35,825 bases of DNA from Saccoglossus kowalevskii (Eukaryota > Hemichordata > Enteropneusta > Harrimaniidae): positions 1 to 35,825 of the forward strand of contig NW_003158078.1 in NCBI RefSeq assembly GCF_000003605.2, written 5' to 3'. Positions 9,802 through 21,652 of the stretch are shown here, in pieces. The notes under the pieces were generated by a model. That model did not search any database and was not told the DNA's origin. It saw only the letters and a list, made by a program, of their open reading frames with translations. The position numbers and the translations under genes are program-made. Position 1 is the first letter of the stretch. Each line of letters starts with the position of its first letter.

Positions 9802-10151
9802 CTTTATATAGTACCACCTAAAGCTGTATGGAGAAGACAAACCAACACTTGCTTTATATAGTGTCACCTAAAGCTGTATGGAGAAGACAAACCAACACTT
9901 GCTTTATATAGTACCATCTAAAGCTGTATGGAGAAGACAAACCAACACTTGCTTTATATAGTACCACCTAAAGCTGTATAGAGAAGACAAACCAACACTT
10001 GCTTTATACAGTACCACCTAAAGCTGTATAGAGAAGACAAACCAACACTTGCTTTATATAGTGTCACCTAAAGCTGTATGGAGAAGACAAACCAACACTT
10101 GCTTTATATAGTACCACCTAAAGCTGTATGGAGAAGACAAACCAACACTTG

Positions 10152-10501
10152 CTTTATATAGTGTCACCTAAAGCTGTATGGAGAAGACACACCAACACTT
10201 GCTTTATATAGTGTCACCTAAAGCTGTATAGAGAAGACAAACCAACACTTGCTTTATATAGTACCACCTAAAGCTGTATGGAGAAGACAAACCAACACTT
10301 GCTTTATATAGTGTCACCTAAAGCTGTATAGAGAAGACAAACCAACACTTGCTTTATATAGTACCACCTAAAGCTGTATGGAGAAGACAAACCAACACTT
10401 GCTTTATATAGTGTCACCTAAAGCTGTATGGAGAAGACACACCAACACTTGCTTTATATAGTGTCACCTAAAGCTGTATGGAGAAGACAAACCAACACTT
10501 G
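10152..10501. repeat. 350-bp block shared with 23853-24202
   Basis: Seven units in the order TGT/CACA, TGT/TATAG, TAC/TATGG, TGT/TATAG, TAC/TATGG, TGT/CACA, TGT/TATGG match 23853-24202 unit for unit. Within the block the pair TGT/TATAG + TAC/TATGG is itself repeated as a 100-bp dimer. Confidence 0.75.
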
Positions 10502-10801
10502 CTTTATATAGTACCACCTAAAGCTGTATGGAGAAGACAAACCAACACTTGCTTTATATAGTACCACCTAAAGCTGTATAGAGAAGACAAACCAACACTT
10601 GCTTTATATAGTGTCACCTAAAGCTGTATGGAGAAGACACACCAACACTTGCTTTATATAGTGTCACCTAAAGCTGTATAGAGAAAACAAACCAACACTT
10701 GCTTTATATAGTACCACCTAAAGCTGTATGGAGAAGACAAACCAACACTTGCTTTATATAGTGTCACCTAAAGCTGTATGGAGAAGACAAACCAACACTT
10801 G

Positions 10802-11002
10802 CTTTGTATAGTGCCACCTAAAGCTGGATGGAGAAGACGAACCATCACTTGCTTTATATAGTACCACCTAAAGCTGTATGGAGAAGACAAACCAACACTT
10901 GCTTTATACAGTGTCACCTAAAGCTGTATGGAGAAGACACACCATCACTTGCTTGATATAGTGTCACTTAAAGCTGTATGGAGAGAGACAAACCAACACT
11001 TG
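10802..11002. repeat. Cluster of unusually divergent monomers
   Basis: The unit at 10802 has TTTGTATAG, TGCCACC, AGCTGGATGG, GACGAA and CCATCAC. The unit at 10902 has TATACAG, CACA and CCATCAC. The unit at 10952 has TTGATATAG, CACTTAAAG and an inserted base in GAGAGAGAC (10981-10989). Most units differ from consensus at one to three sites, so this is a local peak of divergence at the right margin of the class-G-free domain. Confidence 0.85.
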
Positions 11003-11252
11003 CTTTATATAGTGTCACCTAAAGGTGTATGGGGAAGACAAACCAACACTTGCTTTATATAGTGTCACCTAAAGCTGTATGGGGAAGACAAACCAACACT
11101 TGCTTTATATAGTGTCACCTAAAGCTGTATAGAGAAGACAAACCAACATTTGCTTTATATAGTGTCACCTAAAGCTGTATGGGGAAGACAAACCAACACT
11201 TGCTTTATATAGTACCACCAAAAGCTGTATGGAGAAGACAAACCAACACTTG

Positions 11253-12452
11253 CTTTATATAGTACCATCTAAAGCAGTATGGGGAAGACAAACCAACACT
11301 TGCTTTATATAGTGTCAACTAAAGCTGTGTGGAGAAGACACACCAACACTTGCTTTATATAGTACCACCTAAAACTGTATGGAGAAGACAAACCAACACT
11401 TGCTTTATATAGTACCATCTAAAGCTGTATGGAGAAGACAAACCAACACTTGCTTTATATAGTACGACCTAAAGCTGTGTGGGGAAGACAAACCAACACT
11501 TGCTTTATATAGTGTCACCTAAAGCTGTATGGAGAAGACAAACCAACACTTGCTTTATATAGTACCACCTAAAGCTGTATGGAGAAGACAAACCAACACT
11601 TGCTTTATATAGTGTCACCTAAAGCTGTATAGAGAAGACAAACCAACACTTGCTTTATATAGTACCACCTAAAGCTGTATAGAGAAGACAAACCAACACT
11701 TGCTTTATATAGTGTCACCTAAAGCTGTATGGGGAAGACAAACCAACACTTGCTTTATATAGTGTCACCTAAAGCTGTATAGAGAAGACACACCAACACT
11801 TGCTTTATGTAGTACCACCTAAAGCTGTGTGGGGAAGACAAACCAACACTTGCTTTATATAGTGTCACCTAAAGCTGTATAGAGAAGACACACCAACACT
11901 TGCTTTATATAGTACCACCTAAAGGTGTATGGGGAAGACAAACCAACACTTGCTTTATATAGTGTCACCTAAAGCTGTATGGGGAAGACAAACCAACACT
12001 TGCTTTATATAGTACCACCTAAAGCTGTGTGGGGAAGACAAACCAACACTTGCTTTATATAATACTACCTAAAGCTGTATAGAGAAGACACACCAACACT
12101 TGCTTTATATAGTGTCACGTAAAGCTGTATAGAGAAGACACACCAACACTTGCTTTATATAGTACCACCTAAAGCTGTATGGGGAAGACAAACCAACACT
12201 TGCTTTATACAGTGTCACCTAAAGCTGTATGGGGAAGACAAACCAACACTTGCTTTATATAGTGTCACCTAAAGCTGTATGGGGAAGACAAACCAACACT
12301 TGCTTTATATAGTGCCACCTAAAGCTGTATGGAGAAGACAAACCAACACTTGCTTTATATAGTACCACCTAAAGCTGTATGGAGAAGACAAACCAACACT
12401 TGCTTTATATAGTGTCACCTAAAGCTGTATGGAGAAGACAAACCAACACTTG
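11253..12452. repeat. Y/D HOR, copy 1 (about 1.2 kb)
   Basis: The ordered tags are TACCATC with AGCAGTATGG GG, V with GTGTGG CACA, AAACTG, TACCATC, TACGACC GTGTGG GG (11453), TATGTAG GTGTGG GG (11803), AGGTG GGGG (11903), AATACTACC (12053), TATACAG (12203), TGCCACC (12303). Private changes include TGTCACGT (12113-12120). Then comes a modified class-C hexamer (12403-12702) in which the fifth unit is TACCATC. Confidence 0.88.
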
Positions 12453-12702
12453 CTTTATATAGAACCACCTAAAGCTGTATATAGAAGACAAACCAACACT
12501 TGCTTTATATAGTGTCACCTAAAGCTGTATGGAGAAGACAAACCAACACTTGCTTTATATAGAACCACCTAAAGCTGTATGGGGAAGACAAACCAACACT
12601 TGCTTTATATAGTACCATCTAAAGCTGTGTGGAGAAGACAAACCAACACTTGCTTTATATAGTACCACCTAAAGCTGTATAGAGAAGACAAACCAACACT
12701 TG

Positions 12703-13002
12703 CTTTATATAGTACCATCTAAAGCTGTATGGAGAAGACAAACCAACACTTGCTATATATAGTACCACCTAAAGCTGTATGGGGAAGACAAACCAACACT
12801 TGCTTTATATAGTACCACCTAAAGCTGTATGGAGAAGACAAACCAACACTTGCTTTATACAGTGTCACCTAAAGCTGTATGGAGAAGACAAACCAACACT
12901 TGCTTTATATAGTACCACCTAAAGCTGTATGGGGAAGACAAACCAACACTTGCTTTATATAGTACCATCTAAAGCTGTATGGGGAAGACAAACCAACATT
13001 TG
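12703..13002. repeat. 300-bp block shared with 22703-23002
   Basis: Six units, TACCATC, CTATATATAG TAC GGGG, TAC/TATGG, TATACAG TGT, TAC GGGG, TACCATC GGGG with CCAACATTTG, appear identical to 22703-23002, at an offset of exactly 10000 bp. CTATATATAG and CATTTG are rare tags, so the shared order is unlikely to be chance. Confidence 0.85.
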
Positions 13003-13052
13003 CTTTATATAGTACCACCTAAAGCTGTATGGAGAAGACATACCAACACTTG

Positions 13053-13602
13053 CTTTATATAGTGTCACCTAAAGCTGTATGGAGAAGACAAACCAACACT
13101 TGCTTTATATAGTGTCAACTAAAGCTGTGTGGGGAAGACAAACCAACACTTGCTTTATACAGTACCCCATAAAGCTGTATGGAGAAGACGCACCAACACT
13201 TGCTTTATATAGTACGACCTAAAGCTGTGTGGAGAAGACACACCAACACTTGCTTTATATAGTGTCACCTAAAGCTGTATAGAGAAGACAAACCAACACT
13301 TGCTTTATATAGTGTCACCTAAAGCTGTATAGAGAAGACAAACCAACACTTGCTTTATATAGTGTCACCTAAAGCTGTATGGGGAAGACAAACCAACACT
13401 TGCTTTATATAGTACCACCTAAAGCTGTGTGGGGAAGACAAACCAACACTTGCTTTATATAGTACCACCTAAAGCTGTATAGAGAAGACAAACCAACACT
13501 TGCTTTACATAGTGTCACCTAAAGCTGTATGGGGAAGACAAACCAACACTTGCTTTATATAGTGTCACCTAAAGCTGTGTGGGGAAGACAAACCAACACT
13601 TG
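13053..13602. repeat. Copy of the 8248-8797 block
   Basis: Eleven monomers with the truncated V-W-X series and the rare TTTACATAG unit. Beyond 13602 this copy has an extra TGT/TATAG unit, then TAC/TATGG and a TATACAG unit with a private TGTAACC change. A GAAGCCAAACC change lies near 13837. Confidence 0.88.
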
Positions 13603-14052
13603 CTTTATATAGTGTCACCTAAAGCTGTATAGAGAAGACAAACCAACACTTGCTTTATATAGTACCACCTAAAGCTGTATGGAGAAGACAAACCAACACT
13701 TGCTTTATACAGTGTAACCTAAAGCTGTATGGGGAAGACAAACCAACACTTGCTTTATATAGTGTCACCTAAAGCTGTATAGAGAAGACAAACCAACACT
13801 TGCTTTATATAGTGTCACCTAAAGCTGTATAGAGAAGCCAAACCAACACTTGCTTTATATAGTGTCACCTAAAGCTGTATGGGGAAGACAAACCAACACT
13901 TGCTTTATATAGTACCACCTAAAGCTGTATGGAGAAGACAAACCAACACTTGCTTTATATAGTACCATCTAAAGCTGTATGGGAAAGACAAACCAACACT
14001 TGCTTTATATAGTGTCAACTAAAGCTGTGTGGAGAAGACACACCAACACTTG

Positions 14053-14302
14053 CTTTATATAGTGTCACCTAAAGCTGTATAGAGAAGACACACCAACACT
14101 TGCTTTATATAGTGTCACCTAAAGCTGTATGGGGAAGACAAACCAACACTTGCTTTATATAGTACCATCTAAAGCTGTATGGAGAAGACACACCAACACT
14201 TGCTTTATATAGTGTCACCTAAAGCTGTATAGAGAAGACACACCAACACTTGCTTTATATAGTGTCACCTAAAGCTGTATGGGGAAGACAAACCAACACT
14301 TG
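14053..14302. repeat. Short TATAG/CACA + GGGG repeat leading into the Y/D HOR
   Basis: TGT/TATAG/CACA and TGT GGGG occur twice, around a TACCATC/CACA unit. The same five-unit leader precedes the HOR copy at 29154 (28904-29153), where one CACA is GACGCA. A TGT/TATAG/CACA and TGT GGGG pair also precedes the copy at 27204. Confidence 0.8.
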
Positions 14303-15452
14303 CTTTATATAGTACCATCTAAAGCTGTATGGGGAAGACAAACCAACACTTGCTTTATATAGTGTCCACTAAAGCTGTGTGGAGAAGACACACCAACACT
14401 TGCTTTATATAGTACCACCTAAAGCTGTATGGAGAAGACAAACCAACACTTGCTTTATATAGTACCATCTAAAGCTGTATGGAGAAGACAAACCAACACT
14501 TGCTTTATATAGTACGACCTAAAGCTGTGTGGGGAAGACAAACCAACACTTGCTTTATATAGTGTCACCTAAAGCTGTATGGAGAAGACAAACCAACACT
14601 TGCTTTATATAGTGTCACCTAAAGCTGTATAGAGAAGACAAACCAACACTTGCTTTATATAGTACCACCTAAAGCTGTATAGAGAAGACAAACCAACACT
14701 TGCTTTATATAGTGTCACCTAAAGCTGTATGGGGAAGACAAACCAACACTTGCTTTATATAGTGTCACCTAAAGCTGTATAGAGAAGACACACCAACACT
14801 TGCTTTATGTAGTACCACCTAAAGCTGTGTGGGGAAGACAAACCAACACTTGCTTTATATAGTGTCACCTAAAGCTGTATAGAGAAGACACACCAACACT
14901 TGCTTTATATAGTACCACCTAAAGGTGTATGGGGAAGACAAACCAACACTTGCTTTATATAGTGTCACCTAAAGCTGTATGGGGAAGACAAACCAACACT
15001 TGCTTTATATAGTACCACCTAAAGCTGTGTGGGGAAGACAAACCAACACTTGCTTTATATAATACTACCTAAAGCTGTATAGAGAAGACACACCAACACT
15101 TGCTTTATATAGTGTCACCTAAAGCTGTATAGAGAAGACACACCAACACTTGCTTTATATAGTACCACCTAAAGCTGTATGGGGAAGACAAACCAACACT
15201 TGCTTTATACAGTGTCACCTAAAGCTGTATGGGGAAGACAAACCAACACTTGCTTTATATAGTGTCACCTAAAGCTGTATGGGGAAGACAAACCAACACT
15301 TGCTTTATATAGTGCCACCTAAAGCTGTATGGAGAAGACAAACCAACACTTGCTTTATATAGTACCACCTAAAGCTGTATGGAGAAGACAAACCAACACT
15401 TGCTTTATATAGTGTCACCTAAAGCTGTATGGAGAAGACAAACCAACACTTG
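14303..15452. repeat. Y/D HOR, copy 2
   Basis: It follows the order of copy 1, starting TACCATC GGGG, TGTCCAC GTGTGG CACA (a private change from TGTCAAC), then TACGACC (14503), AGGTG (14903), AATACTACC (15053) and TGCCACC (15303). It is 3050 bp from copy 1 at its left part and 3000 bp at its right part, because one TAC/TATGG unit near 11553 is missing here. Confidence 0.9.
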
Positions 15453-15602
15453 CTTTATATAGTGTCACCTAAAGCTGTATGGGGAAGACAAACCAACACT
15501 TGCTTTATATAGTGTCACCTAAAGCTGTATAGAGAAGACAAACCAACACTTGCTTTATATAGTGTCACCTAAAGCTGTATAGAGAAGACAAACCAACATT
15601 TG

Positions 15603-16502
15603 CTTTATATAGTGTCACCTAAAGCTGTATTGAGAAGACAAACCAACACTTGCTTTATTCAGTGTCACCTAAAGCTGTATGGGGAAGACAAACCAACACT
15701 TGCTTTATATAGTGTCACCTAAAGCTGTGTGGAGAAGACAAACCAACACTTGCTTTATATAGAACCACCTAAAGCTGTATAGAGAAGACAAACCAACACT
15801 TGCTTTATATAGTGTCACCTAAAGCTGTATGGAGAAGACAAACCAACACTTGCTTTATATAGTGTCACCTAAAGCTGTATGGAGAAGACAAACCAACACT
15901 TGCTTTATATAGTGTCACCTAAAGCTGTATGGGGAAGACAAACCAACACTTGCTTTATATAGTGTCACCTAAAGATGTATAGAGAAGACAAACCAACACT
16001 TGCTTTATATAGTACCACCTAAAGCTGTATAGAGAAGACAAACCAACACTTGCATTATATAGTGTCACCTAAAGCTGTATTGAGAAGACAAACCAACACT
16101 TGCTTTATACAGTGTCACCTAAAGCTGTATGGGGAAGACAAACCAACACTTGCTTTATATAGTGTCACCTAAAGCTGTGTGGAGAAGACAAACCAACACT
16201 TGCTTTATATAGAACCACCTAAAGCTGTATAGAGAAGACAAACCAACACTTGCTTTATATAGTGTCACCTAAAGCTGTATGGAGAAGACAAACCAACACT
16301 TGCTTTATATAGTGTCACCTAAAGCTGTATGGAGAAGACAAACCAACACTTGCTTTATATAGTGTCACCTAAAGCTGTATGGGGAAGACAAACCAACACT
16401 TGCTTTATATAGTGTCACCTAAAGATGTATAGAGAAGACAAACCAACACTTGCTTTATATAGTACCACCTAAAGCTGTGTGGAGAAGACAAACCAACACT
16501 TG
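15603..16502. repeat. Tandem duplication of a nine-monomer (450-bp) block
   Basis: 15603-16052 and 16053-16502 share the order TATTG unit, GGGG unit, TGT GTGTGG, GAACC/TATAG, two TGT/TATGG, TGT GGGG, AGATG/TATAG, TAC unit. They differ at few sites: CTTT/CATT in the first unit, TATTCAG/TATACAG in the second, TATAG/GTGTGG in the ninth. A third copy lies at 17603-18052 and a truncated one at 19403-19752. Confidence 0.88.
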
Positions 16503-16602
16503 CTTTATATAGAACCACCTAAAGCTGTATAGAGAAGACAAACCAACACTTGCTTTATATAGTGTCACCTAAAGCTGTATGGGGAAGACAAACCAACACT
16601 TG

Positions 16603-16802
16603 CTTTATATAGTACCATCTAAAGCTGTATGGAGAAGACAAACCAACACTTGCTTTATATAGTACCACCTAAAGCTGTATGGGGAAGACAAACCAACACT
16701 TGCTTTATATAGTACCATCTAAAGCTGTATGGAGAAGACAAACCAACACTTGCTTTATATAGTACCACCTAAAGCTGTATGGGGAAGACAAACCAACACT
16801 TG
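16603..16802. repeat. 100-bp dimer repeated twice
   Basis: TACCATC/TATGG followed by TACCACC/GGGG occurs at 16603-16702 and again at 16703-16802, apparently without differences. The same dimer is amplified at 22553-23152 and appears at 3951-4050 and 30804-30903. Confidence 0.85.
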
Positions 16803-16852
16803 CTTTATATAGTGTCACCTAAAGCTGTATGGGGAAGACAAACCAACACTTG

Positions 16853-17602
16853 CTTTATATAGTACCACCTAAAGCTGTATGGAGAAGACAAACCAACACT
16901 TGCTTTATACAGTGTCACCTAAAGCTGTATGGAGAAGACAAACCAACACTTGCTTTATATAGTACCACCTAAAGCTGTATGGAGAAGACAAACCAACACT
17001 TGCTTTATATAGTACCATCTAAAGCTGTATGGGGAAGACAAACCAACACTTGCTTTATATAGTGTCAACTAAAGCTGTGTGGGGAAGACAAACCAACACT
17101 TGCTTTATACAGTACCCCATAAAGCTGTATGGAGAAGACGCACCAACACTTGCTTTATATAGTACGACCTAAAGCTGTGTGGAGAAGACACACCAACACT
17201 TGCTTTATATAGTACCACCTAAAGTCGTATGGAGAAGACAAACCAACACTTGCTTTATATAGTGTCACCTAAAGCTGTATGGGGAAGACAAACCAACACT
17301 TGCTTTATATAGTGTCACCTAAAGCTGTATAGAGAAGACAAACCAACATTTGCTTTATATAGTACCACCTAAAGCTGTATAGAGAAGACAAACCAACACT
17401 TGCTTTATATAGTACCACCTAAAGCTGTATGGAGAAGACAAACCAACACTTGCTTTATATAGTGTCACCTAAAGCTGTATAGAGAAGACAAACCAACACT
17501 TGCTTTATATAGTACCACCTAAAGCTGTATAGAGAAGACAAACCAACACTTGCATTATATAGTGTCACCTAAAGCTGTATTGAGAAGACAAACCAACACT
17601 TG
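16853..17602. repeat. V-W-X cassette with both flanks
   Basis: TAC, TATACAG TGT, TAC, TACCATC GGGG, V (17053), W (17103), X (17153), then AGTCG (17203, in place of AGTTG), TGT GGGG and the TATAG-rich follow-on ending in CATT/TATTG. The order matches 2451-3500 if one of the two tandem hexamers there is removed. AGTCG creates a CpG seen nowhere else in this position. Confidence 0.88.
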
Positions 17603-17652
17603 CATTATATAGTGTCACCTAAAGCTGTATTGAGAAGACAAACCAACACTTG
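17553..17652. repeat. Adjacent identical CATT/TATTG monomers
   Basis: Two successive units both carry CATTATATAG and TATTG, which elsewhere occur singly. The pair looks like a one-monomer duplication at the junction between the cassette follow-on and the nine-monomer block. Confidence 0.88.
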
Positions 17653-18052
17653 CTTTATACAGTGTCACCTAAAGCTGTATGGGGAAGACAAACCAACACT
17701 TGCTTTATATAGTGTCACCTAAAGCTGTGTGGAGAAGACAAACCAACACTTGCTTTATATAGAACCACCTAAAGCTGTATAGAGAAGACAAACCAACACT
17801 TGCTTTATATAGTGTCACCTAAAGCTGTATGGAGAAGACAAACCAACACTTGCTTTATATAGTGTCACCTAAAGCTGTATGGAGAAGACAAACCAACACT
17901 TGCTTTATATAGTGTCACCTAAAGCTGTATGGGGAAGACAAACCAACACTTGCTTTATATAGTGTCACCTAAAGATGTATAGAGAAGACAAACCAACACT
18001 TGCTTTATATAGTACCACCTAAAGCTGTGTGGAGAAGACAAACCAACACTTG
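17603..18052. repeat. Nine-monomer block, third copy
   Basis: CATT/TATTG, TATACAG GGGG, TGT GTGTGG, GAACC/TATAG, TGT, TGT, TGT GGGG, AGATG, TAC GTGTGG. This is closest to 16053-16502 and appears identical to it (offset 1550). It leads directly into a class-C hexamer variant at 18153 with TATAAAGAAG. Confidence 0.85.
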
Positions 18053-18652
18053 CTTTATATAGAACCACCTAAAGCTGTATAGAGAAGACAAACCAACACT
18101 TGCTTTATATAGTGTCACCTAAAGCTGTATGGAGAAGACAAACCAACACTTGCTTTATATAGTGTCACCTAAAGCTGTATGGAGAAGACAAACCAACACT
18201 TGCTTTATATAGAACCACCTAAAGCTGTATAAAGAAGACAAACCAACACTTGCTTTATATAGTGTCACCTAAAGCTGTATGGAGAAGACAAACCAACACT
18301 TGCTTTATATAGAACCACCTAAAGCTGTATGGGGAAGACAAACCAACACTTGCTTTATATAGTACCACCTAAAGCTGTGTGGAGAAGACAAACCAACACT
18401 TGCTTTATATAGAACCACCTAATGCTGTATAGAGAAGACAAACCAACACTTGCTTTATATAGTGTCACCTAAAGCTGTATGGAGAAGACAAACCAACACT
18501 TGCTTTATATAGTGTCACCTAAAGCTGTATGGGGAAGACAAACCAACACTTGCTTTATATAGAACCACCTAAAGCTGTATAGAGAAGACAAACCAACACT
18601 TGCTTTATATAGTACCACCTAAAGCTGTGTGGAGAAGACAAACCAACACTTG

Positions 18653-19102
18653 CTTTATATAGAACCACCTAAAGCTGTATAGAGAAGACAAACCAACACT
18701 TGCTTTATATAGTGTCACCTAAAGCTGTATGGAGAAGACAAACCATCACTTGCTTTATATAGTGTCACCTAAAGCTGTATGGAGAAGACAAACCAACACT
18801 TGCTTTATATAGTGTCACCTAAAGCTGTATGGAGAAGACAAACCAACACTTGCTTTATATAGTGTCACCTAAAGCTGTATAGAGAAGACACACCAACACT
18901 TGCTTTATGTAGTACCACCTAAAGCCGTGTGGGGAAGACAAACCAACACTTGCTTTATATAGTGTCACCTAAAGCTGTATAGAAAAGACACACCAACACT
19001 TGCTTTATGTAGTACCACCTAAAGCCGTGTGGGGAAGACAAACCAACACTTGCTTTATATAGTGTCACCTAAAGCTGTATAGAGAAGACACACCAACACT
19101 TG
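18653..19102. repeat. AGCCGTG block, copy 1 (450 bp)
   Basis: The order is GAACC/TATAG, TGT with CCATCAC, two TGT, TATAG/CACA, TATGTAG AGCCGTG GTGG GG, TATAGAAAAG/CACA, TATGTAG AGCCGTG again, TATAG/CACA. The last four units are a duplicated 100-bp dimer. The block recurs at 21203-21652 (offset 2550) and 24853-25302 (offset 6200), and truncated at 26153-26452. Confidence 0.9.
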
Positions 19103-19402
19103 CTTTATATAGTACCACCTAAAGCTGTATGGGGAAGACAAACCAACACTTGCTTTATATAGTACCATCTAAAGCTGTATGGAGAAGACAAACCAACACT
19201 TGCTTTATATAGTACCACCTAAAGCTGTATGGGGAAGACAAACCAACACTTGCTTTATATAGTGTCACCTAAAGCTGTATGGGGAAGACAAACCAACACT
19301 TGCTTTATATAGTGTCACCTAAAGCTGTATAGAGAAGACAAACCAACACTTGCTTTATATAGTACCACCTAAAGCTGTATGGAGAAGACAAACCAACACT
19401 TG

Positions 19403-19752
19403 CATTATATAGTGTCACCTAAAGCTGTATTGAGAAGACAAACCAACACTTGCTTTATACAGTGTCACCTAAAGCTGTATGGGGAAGACAAACCAACACT
19501 TGCTTTATATAGTGTCACCTAAAGCTGTGTGGAGAAGACAAACCAACACTTGCTTTATATAGAACCACCTAAAGCTGTATAGAGAAGACAAACCAACACT
19601 TGCTTTATATAGTGTCACCTAAAGCTGTATGGAGAAGACAAACCAACACTTGCTTTATATAGTGTCACCTAAAGCTGTATGGAGAAGACAAACCAACACT
19701 TGCTTTATATAGTGTCACCTAAAGCTGTATGGGGAAGACAAACCAACACTTG
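19403..19752. repeat. Nine-monomer block, truncated copy
   Basis: Seven units from CATT/TATTG to TGT GGGG are present, then the order breaks to TGT GTGTGG GG. Just downstream, the unit at 19853 carries CATTTTATAG, AAGGCTG and TATTG, a mutated relative of the CATT/TATTG type. Confidence 0.8.
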
Positions 19753-19952
19753 CTTTATATAGTGTCACCTAAAGCTGTGTGGGGAAGACAAACCAACACT
19801 TGCTTTATATAGTACCACCTAAAGCTGTATGGAGAAGACAAACCAACACTTGCATTTTATAGTGTCACCTAAGGCTGTATTGAGAAGACAAACCAACACT
19901 TGCTTTATATAGTACCACCTAAAGCTGTATAGAGAAGACAAACCAACACTTG

Positions 19953-20452
19953 CTTTATATAGTACCACCTAAAGCTGTGTGGAGAAGACAAACCAACACT
20001 TGCTTTATATAGAACCACCTAAAGCTGTATAGAGAAGACAAACCAACACTTGCTTTATATAGTGTCACCTAAAGCTGTATGGAGAAGACAAACCAACACT
20101 TGCTTTATATAGTGTCACCTAAAGCTGTATGGAGAAGACAAACCAACACTTGCTTTATATAGAACCACCTAAAGCTGTATAGAGAAGACAAACCAACACT
20201 TGCTTTATATAGTGTCACCTAAAGCTGTATGGAGAAGACAAACCAACACTTGCTTTATATAGAACCACCTAAAGCTGTATGGGGAAGACAAACCAACACT
20301 TGCTTTATATAGTACCACCTAAAGCTGTGTGGAGAAGACAAACCAACACTTGCTTTATATAGAACCACCTAAAGCTGTATAGAGAAGACAAACCAACACT
20401 TGCTTTATATAGTGTCACCTAAAGCTGTATGGAGAAGACAAACCAACACTTG
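19953..20452. repeat. 500-bp class-C block shared with 25753-26252
   Basis: Ten units (TAC GTGTGG, GAACC/TATAG, TGT, TGT, GAACC/TATAG, TGT, GAACC GGGG, TAC GTGTGG, GAACC/TATAG, TGT) match 25753-26252 at an offset of 5800; the only difference seen is CCATCAC in the last unit of the distant copy. It contains a class-C hexamer of the TATAG subtype. Confidence 0.85.
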
Positions 20453-20702
20453 CTTTATATAGTACCACCTAAAGCTGTATGGAGAAGACAAACCAACACT
20501 TGCTTTATATAGTGTCACCTAAAGCTGTATAGAGAAGACAAACCAACACTTGCTTTATATAGTGTCACCTAAAGCTGTATAGAGAAGACAAACCAACATT
20601 TGCTTTATATAGTGTCACCTAAAGCTGTATGGGGAAGACAAACCAACACTTGCTTTATATAGTGTCACCTAAAGCTGTATGGAGAAGACAAACCAACACT
20701 TG

Positions 20703-21652
20703 CTTTATATAGTGTCACCTAAAGCTGTATGGAGAAGACAAACCAACACTTGCTTTATATAGAACCACCTAAAGCTGTATAGAGAAGACAAACCAACACT
20801 TGCTTTATATAGTGTCACCTAAAGCTGTATGGAGAAGACAAACCAACACTTGCTTTATATAGAACCACCTAAAGCTGTATGGGGAAGACAAACCAACACT
20901 TGCTTTATATAGTACCACCTAAAGCTGTGTGGAGAAGACAAACCAACACTTGCTTTATATAGAACCACCTAAAGCTGTATAGAGAAGACAAACCAACACT
21001 TGCTTTATATAGTGTCACCTAAAGCTGTATGGAGAAGACAAACCAACACTTGCTTTATATAGTACCACCTAAAGCTGTATGGAGAAGACAAACCAACACT
21101 TGCTTTATATAGAACCACCTAAAGCTGTATAGAGAAGACAAACCAACACTTGCTTTATATAGTACCACCTAAAGCTGTGTGGAGAAGACAAACCAACACT
21201 TGCTTTATATAGAACCACCTAAAGCTGTATAGAGAAGACAAACCAACACTTGCTTTATATAGTGTCACCTAAAGCTGTATGGAGAAGACAAACCATCACT
21301 TGCTTTATATAGTGTCACCTAAAGCTGTATGGAGAAGACAAACCAACACTTGCTTTATATAGTGTCACCTAAAGCTGTATGGAGAAGACAAACCAACACT
21401 TGCTTTATATAGTGTCACCTAAAGCTGTATAGAGAAGACACACCAACACTTGCTTTATGTAGTACCACCTAAAGCCGTGTGGGGAAGACAAACCAACACT
21501 TGCTTTATATAGTGTCACCTAAAGCTGTATAGAAAAGACACACCAACACTTGCTTTATGTAGTACCACCTAAAGCCGTGTGGGGAAGACAAACCAACACT
21601 TGCTTTATATAGTGTCACCTAAAGCTGTATAGAGAAGACACACCAACACTTG
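20703..21652. repeat. 950-bp block, near-identical to 24353-25302
   Basis: Nineteen successive monomers agree in order and sequence with 24353-25302 at an offset of 3650 bp. The only difference I found is in the second unit (TATAGAGAAG here, TATATAGAAG there). The block joins a class-C hexamer to the complete AGCCGTG block (21203-21652). It is one of the longest high-identity internal duplications I could trace. Confidence 0.88.

Larger units (their letters stand above)
9498..11002. repeat. Class-G-free domain
   Basis: Thirty successive units lack the GGGGAAG form, which elsewhere occurs in about one unit in four. The domain is dominated by alternating TGT and TAC units with TATGG or TATAG. 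Class C is absent, and only the V units at 9498 and 9599 carry GTGTGG. Single-base insertions lie at both of its margins (9590-9755 and about 10985). Confidence 0.8.
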
